A stretch of 25,502 nt of DNA from Candidatus Saccharimonadota bacterium (GTDB taxonomy: Bacteria > Patescibacteriota > Saccharimonadia > Saccharimonadales > Saccharimonadaceae): contig RYWJ01000013.1 of the NCBI GenBank assembly GCA_003979185.1, forward strand, positions 1 to 25,502, given 5' to 3'. Below are positions 22,493 through 25,502 of this stretch, in pieces (the first letter of the stretch is position 1; each line of letters begins with the position of its first letter). Below the pieces are notes generated by a model. That model did not search any database and was not told the origin of the DNA. It saw only the letters and a program-made list of their open reading frames with translations. The translations under genes were made by a program, and so were the position numbers.

Positions 22493-22924
22493 CTATTTGT
22501 GAGATTTTGCTTTGTCCCGCTCTTTTTGAGCAGTAGCAGCGTCGGCATCTTTTTTGCGATTAATTGCATTCATAGAACGCACGATGATGAAGATCACAAA
22601 AGCAACGATTAAGAAATTGACGACATTCTGAATAAAGTTACCGTAAGCGATGTGTGCAGTGGTATCGGCGCCAAAGATATTTGGCACATCGATAGCTAGG
22701 GTAGAGAAATCTAAACCGCCCGCCAAGAGGGAAGTGATCGGCATAATGATGTCGTCTACGAGGGATTTTACAATTGCGGTGAATGCTCCACCTACCGCCA
22801 CACCAATTGCGAGGTCGACGACACTACCACGATTGATAAACTCTTTAAATTCGTTGATAAAATTGCTTTTATTGAGGGCTTTGATAGGATGAAAACCGCC
22901 CGCTGGTTCTTTACTCTTGCTCAT
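22493..22924 (-). CDS. mscL: Large-conductance mechanosensitive channel MscL
   Basis: MscL opens a wide pore when membrane tension rises, releasing solutes after osmotic downshock. The 143-residue subunit has the family landmarks: FINEFKEFINRGSVVDLAIG (N-terminal amphipathic helix and gating region of TM1), VGGAFTAIVKSLVDDIIMP (TM1), a periplasmic loop, and TM2 NFIQNVVNFLIVAFVIFII, followed by a charged cytoplasmic helix rich in Lys, Asp and Glu. Length is normal for the family (about 130-150). A TG-extended TATAAT on the minus strand ends exactly six bases before the ATG, with no Shine-Dalgarno, so the mRNA is predicted to be leaderless. It converges with the 22429 gene. Confidence 0.96.
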   Translation of the reverse strand: MSKSKEPAGGFHPIKALNKSNFINEFKEFINRGSVVDLAIGVAVGGAFTAIVKSLVDDIIMPITSLLAGGLDFSTLAIDVPNIFGADTTAHIAYGNFIQNVVNFLIVAFVIFIIVRSMNAINRKKDADAATAQKERDKAKSHK

Positions 22925-22930
22925 AACTAG

Positions 22931-22940
22931 ATTATACCAT
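22931..22940 (-). promoter_or_regulatory. Extended -10 promoter of mscL, predicted leaderless start
   Basis: The minus-strand element TGGTATAAT has its TATAAT complement at 22931-22936, then CTAGTT, then the ATG at 22924. The expected +1 base is the A of the start codon. Confidence 0.7.
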
Positions 22941-23039
22941 AAAATCTTGAATATGGCGACTAGAGCATTTATAACGGTTGGAGTAGAAGTGGATAGATTA
23001 AGATAACTAACCTATCGTAAAAGCTATGGGAGCAGTTAG

Positions 23040-23654
23040 TTATTGATTGTAGTCGGCGAGGGCTTTATTGATGGCGTCAAGATTGGAATAGAAAGGCTCA
23101 AGGATCTCGTGCAGGGCCGGATCTTTGTCACGTGCCATCAGCTCTTCGACTAGCGACATCATCAAGGAAACTTGCAAGCTAATCTGGGTATAATAGGCGC
23201 GGTCGAGAGTACCATTGATCTTGGCGTTGCTTAGAGCTCCATTCGTACTGCCGATGAGTTGACTTTCGTAGAGTGTGGTTTCTTCTTTCATGGTGGCCGG
23301 ACTGTCTTTGGCGTAGGTTTCGGAAATGTAGTGGGAAAGCTGGCCAGAAACTCCAGTCAGAGTGCCAGATAAGGAATAATTGATCGAGCGCAGCTGGGAG
23401 GATTTGAGGCTTTTGTTGTAGTCGGAAATAACTTTATTCACCGCGGTAGTACGCGCGGAAAGCTGCATTGTCAGGTCAGTCGCACGACTGGAACCATTGT
23501 TTATCAGGACGCCAATACCGATCAGGAGAGCGGTCGCTACCAGACCACCAATCAAAACTTTCCAAATAATACCAAAACCTGCCATAGCTTTCTTGGACTG
23601 CGGAGTCGGTCGATTGGACTGCGAGATATGGTTAAGGTATTCAAGGTTATTCAT
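23040..23654 (-). CDS. Single-pass membrane protein with extracytoplasmic helical domain
   Basis: The 204-residue protein has a polar 25-residue N-terminus, one transmembrane helix (about 28-50, IIWKVLIGGLVATALLIGIG), and a soluble domain of about 150 residues that looks largely helical (SARTTAVNKVISDYNKSLKS, then ISLQVSLMMSLVEELMA). There are no cysteines and no recognised family. The layout (N-in, C-out, no cleavage site) suggests a membrane-anchored extracytoplasmic protein. Its promoter resembles that of mscL: a TG-extended TATAAT (complement at 23661-23666) six bases before the ATG and no Shine-Dalgarno, so a leaderless mRNA is predicted. It diverges from the phosphoribosyltransferase gene. 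Confidence 0.75.
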   Translation of the reverse strand: MNNLEYLNHISQSNRPTPQSKKAMAGFGIIWKVLIGGLVATALLIGIGVLINNGSSRATDLTMQLSARTTAVNKVISDYNKSLKSSQLRSINYSLSGTLTGVSGQLSHYISETYAKDSPATMKEETTLYESQLIGSTNGALSNAKINGTLDRAYYTQISLQVSLMMSLVEELMARDKDPALHEILEPFYSNLDAINKALADYNQ

Positions 23655-23660
23655 AAACTT

Positions 23661-23669
23661 ATTATAACA
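23661..23669 (-). promoter_or_regulatory. Extended -10 promoter of the 23654 gene, predicted leaderless start
   Basis: TGTTATAAT on the minus strand, then AAGTTT, then the ATG at 23654: the same six-base spacing as at mscL. Confidence 0.7.
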
Positions 23670-23745
23670 TATGCGAGCAAGTGTGTGATGATAAGCTGAA
23701 AAAGCTTACTGGCGATTCCAAAATTGCAGGTTATGAAAAATAAGC

Positions 23746-23774
23746 TTGACTTTTCAGCTAATCTGTGCTACAAT
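23746..23774 (+). promoter_or_regulatory. Strong promoter, TTGACT-N17-TACAAT with TGC extension
   Basis: TTGACT (23746-23751), 17 bp, TACAAT (23769-23774) preceded by CTGTGC. Transcription would begin near 23781, about 32 nt before the ATG at 23813. Confidence 0.88.
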
Positions 23775-23812
23775 AGATATATAAGCCATTAAAACTAACA
23801 GAAAAGATAAAA

Positions 23813-24292
23813 ATGTCAGAAAAACTTTGCTCCAATCATATAGAAACTAGTCAGGAACAATTGCTACCAGCGGATAGATTTAAAGTAGATGCAGAGGATT
23901 ATGACGTTTTCACCCGTCAAGCTTCAATGAGTCCGATCTGGGGCGACAATCATCAAGAAACTTGGGGCATTGATAAAACTCTGAGCCACTTTGTATCAGA
24001 AACGGCAGGCTTGATCTCGGTGATGGATGGAACCGCTCAGAAGTATGAGCAAGATAGTCAGCTCGAGAAGCCCGACCATGTTATCTATCTGGATAAGTCG
24101 GCGCGACCAGTGAGCTGGATGGTGAATAAATTTTGGACGGATTTCTCTGATCAAGAACGTCCAGAGCATTCTTATCTTAATATTGATCGCATTCCTTGGT
24201 TACAGCGAGCTGGTCTTGAGCTGAAGCCTGATGGTGAGGGCGGTGTCAATGTGCTAGGAGCTGGCGGGGAATTGCGTCGACCGAATGGATGA
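23813..24292 (+). CDS. Phosphoribosyltransferase-like protein, N-terminal part (frame 1 of a split gene)
   Basis: The first 159 codons encode the N-terminal half of a phosphoribosyltransferase-like protein that I recall as a single chain in Saccharibacteria. The block HVIYLDKSARPVSWMVNKFW (about residues 89-108) and FLNIDR-like SYLNIDRIPW are characteristic. The frame ends at TGA 24290-24292, after GGELRRPNG. The next frame continues directly as MDDFIAQADNL, so the two together read as one protein with a frameshift near 24284. The ATG at 23813 lacks a good Shine-Dalgarno, but a strong TTGACT/TACAAT promoter sits upstream. Whether this fragment is stable alone is doubtful. Confidence 0.7.
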   Translation: MSEKLCSNHIETSQEQLLPADRFKVDAEDYDVFTRQASMSPIWGDNHQETWGIDKTLSHFVSETAGLISVMDGTAQKYEQDSQLEKPDHVIYLDKSARPVSWMVNKFWTDFSDQERPEHSYLNIDRIPWLQRAGLELKPDGEGGVNVLGAGGELRRPNG

Positions 24293-24962
24293 TTTTATAG
24301 CGCAGGCTGACAATTTGCCACCAGAAACTTTCGCAAGAATTCGGGCTTTGTATATTCCAGGTGGAATTACAACGGATGACCCAGAAGAGATTATGAATAC
24401 GCCGACGACGTTGGAGGGAAAGAATTTACTAATTGTCGACGAGGTCGCGGATACGGGCACGACGCTGGGGATCGCGAAGTATTTGCTCAGCCGGGCGATT
24501 CCGGAGGCAGCCAGTATTAACGGCGATTATTTTTGGCATCCAGATATAAAATCCAACGACGGTCAAACTCAGAAACTCAGCGTACCGGTATGGTACAGCC
24601 ACCGTACCTCAGATGGACGTGGAATTGGTGACGTAGACGAGGCTTTTTACCGTGAACGTTTCCGAGAGGATCCGACTCCGCGTAACCGCGCGAAAGCTTT
24701 GGGTGCTTTCGTCTTGAGCCGTCCGGTAGATTTGACGACCGAGGATGATCAATCTTCGCGTCGCTTGGCAAAAGATATTTTGCAGATGCACGATGATTAT
24801 GAAAAGGGCAAGATCTTGCTGCGACGCCCGCAACAATGGCCGACGAAACGAGTCGTCGACGCTATCAGAGAACAGGGTTTGAAAATCGCTCCCGAAAGCG
24901 ATAAGTCGCCGGATACTTATCTGAATGTGATGAAAGCGATCGATGCGCGCAAGCCGGAATAG
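24285..24962 (+). CDS. Phosphoribosyltransferase-like protein, C-terminal part (frame 2 of a split gene)
   Basis: This 225-codon frame carries the PRPP-binding loop of type I phosphoribosyltransferases, NLLIVDEVADTGTTLGIA (about residues 47-64; the family signature is VDDVxxTGxTL, here with Glu for the second Asp), followed by the strand GDYFWHPD. The C-terminal hundred residues are charged and helical (DFLSRPVDL-like region to the end). The frame overlaps the upstream one by eight bases (ATGGATGA). This could be true translational coupling, since another 8-bp overlap occurs at 21797-21804, but the upstream site (GGGGAA, about 14 bases away) is poor. A single-base indel or programmed frameshift in one long gene fits better. 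The substrate is unknown. Confidence 0.75.
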   Translation: MDDFIAQADNLPPETFARIRALYIPGGITTDDPEEIMNTPTTLEGKNLLIVDEVADTGTTLGIAKYLLSRAIPEAASINGDYFWHPDIKSNDGQTQKLSVPVWYSHRTSDGRGIGDVDEAFYRERFREDPTPRNRAKALGAFVLSRPVDLTTEDDQSSRRLAKDILQMHDDYEKGKILLRRPQQWPTKRVVDAIREQGLKIAPESDKSPDTYLNVMKAIDARKPE

Positions 24963-25024
24963 TTGTATATTGAATAGATATGAGAGCTATCAGAAGATCG
25001 TCGGTCGAAGGAATTACCCACTAG

Positions 25025-25048
25025 AAAAAGACTCCCATAAGGGAGTCT
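25025..25048 (-). terminator. Intrinsic terminator of the minus-strand 25098 gene
   Basis: Read on the minus strand: GACTCCC, loop TTAT, GGGAGTC, then TTTTT. It lies about 50 bp after the stop codon of the small minus-strand gene and about 65 bp after the phosphoribosyltransferase stop, for which the plus strand lacks a T-run. Confidence 0.85.
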
Positions 25049-25097
25049 GGGCTGGTTTGCGTCCAGCAACGTAAAGTGCGACCTAGTTATTATGTAT

Positions 25098-25358
25098 CTA
25101 GGAAAGGAGGACGTGATCCCACTGATAGTGCTGGCAGTTCATGGTGATGGTCACGTTGTAGTCGCGGTCGTTGTAGTGTGTCGTCCCAGTGACGACAACG
25201 CAACTGGGGTTGTCTTCGCGATGGGTGACATGGATATTCAGCGCAACGGGATCATGATGCTCGTCGATGAGTGAGAGCATGATCTGCTCATCATTGCAGG
25301 CATCGTAAGGGCGCCCGCCTTTGTCGACAAAATAGAGTGTGAGCTTTTCCTTAGCCAT
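25098..25358 (-). CDS. Small orphan protein, β-rich, unknown function
   Basis: The 86-residue product has no membrane helix and no recognised motif. Alternating residues (LTLYFVDKGG, then CVVVTGTTHYNDRDYNVTIT) suggest mostly β-strands. AAAGGTGG lies about ten bases before the ATG. The gene is a compact unit: a TTGACT/TACAAT promoter, a leader of about 38 nt, the gene, and a hairpin terminator. C- and G-ending codons (CTC, ATC, GAC) dominate, as in the genes at 11666, 12866 and 14663. A plus-strand frame opposite (25092-25274) is a shadow without a promoter. Confidence 0.75.
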   Translation of the reverse strand: MAKEKLTLYFVDKGGRPYDACNDEQIMLSLIDEHHDPVALNIHVTHREDNPSCVVVTGTTHYNDRDYNVTITMNCQHYQWDHVLLS

Positions 25359-25402
25359 TTCAATCTACCACCTTTTCTATAATATGAGTAGGTCCATTAT
25401 CT

Positions 25403-25431
25403 ATTGTAGCACAGATTGACGAAAAAGTCAA
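25403..25431 (-). promoter_or_regulatory. Strong promoter, TTGACT-N17-TACAAT with TGC extension (minus strand)
   Basis: On the minus strand: TTGACT (complement at 25426-25431), 17 bp ending in CTGTGC, TACAAT (complement at 25403-25408). The spacer end and core boxes match the promoter at 23746 closely. Confidence 0.88.
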
Positions 25432-25502
25432 GCATTTTTCGCAAGATGGTTTAGTGTAACAAACCAGAACAGCAGAATAAGTAGTTATCTACATTATAGA
25501 AC

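Noticed and set aside
1..25502. Recoded UGA (Gracilibacteria/SR1-type code)
   Set aside because: TGA ends several full-length genes at the expected family length or in ATGA overlaps (for example 18323-18325), so the standard code applies.
1..25502. CRISPR array, transposase, integrase or reverse transcriptase
   Set aside because: No regularly spaced repeats and no reading frame with the relevant motifs were found on either strand.

Overview
The window looks like a chromosomal segment of a Saccharibacteria (TM7/CPR) bacterium, probably gut-associated. This is inference from gene content: small membrane and hypothetical proteins typical of the group, two FISUMP-type (GFSIRC-ending) cassettes, a DUF308 protein with a Lys/Ser-rich tail, oligoribonuclease, and a LiaF/DUF4097 pair. 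TGA is used as a normal stop (for example in the ATGA overlap at 18322-18325), which argues against the Gracilibacteria/SR1 code. A choloylglycine (bile salt) hydrolase suggests a gut host and lateral gene transfer.

Layout. 1-690: an AT-rich edge with a four-helix membrane protein whose start codon touches the CCA end of tRNA-Gly(CCC). 858-1508: a DUF308 membrane protein. 1613-3064: tRNA-Asp and tRNA-Thr bracket two partial FISUMP cassettes in inverted orientation, with 225-bp arms that differ almost only at codon positions 1 and 2. 3099-8439: a zinc-ribbon protein, then minus-strand genes for a MATE-like transporter, a bile salt hydrolase, and a likely operon of dCMP deaminase, a deoxyribosyltransferase-like/HD fusion and an MGMT-like protein (nucleotide salvage and repair). 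8596-11374: two small membrane proteins and a processive family-2 glycosyltransferase.

11387-15312 is an accessory-looking region. It holds three solo genes rich in G/C-ending codons (an orphan CPSC protein, a NUDIX hydrolase, a five-helix membrane protein), tRNA-Ser and a Fic remnant. Most units have their own promoter and intrinsic terminator. Two have long structured 5' leaders with mutually exclusive hairpins, and one of these contains a terminator/antiterminator arrangement.

15422-22429 is a plus-strand housekeeping run: pyrG, a small helical protein, the LiaF-like/DUF4097 pair, argS, orn, a YjbR-like protein and a membrane protein. 22493-25358 holds mscL and a single-pass membrane protein (both apparently leaderless), a phosphoribosyltransferase split into two overlapping frames, and a small orphan gene.

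A recurrent promoter, TTGAC(A/T)-N17-TACAAT with an extended TGC, precedes several accessory genes (11387, 14287, 23746, and 25431 on the minus strand). The most interesting items are the inverted hypervariable FISUMP cassettes, the two switch-like leaders and the bile salt hydrolase. No reverse transcriptase, integrase, transposase or CRISPR array was seen.
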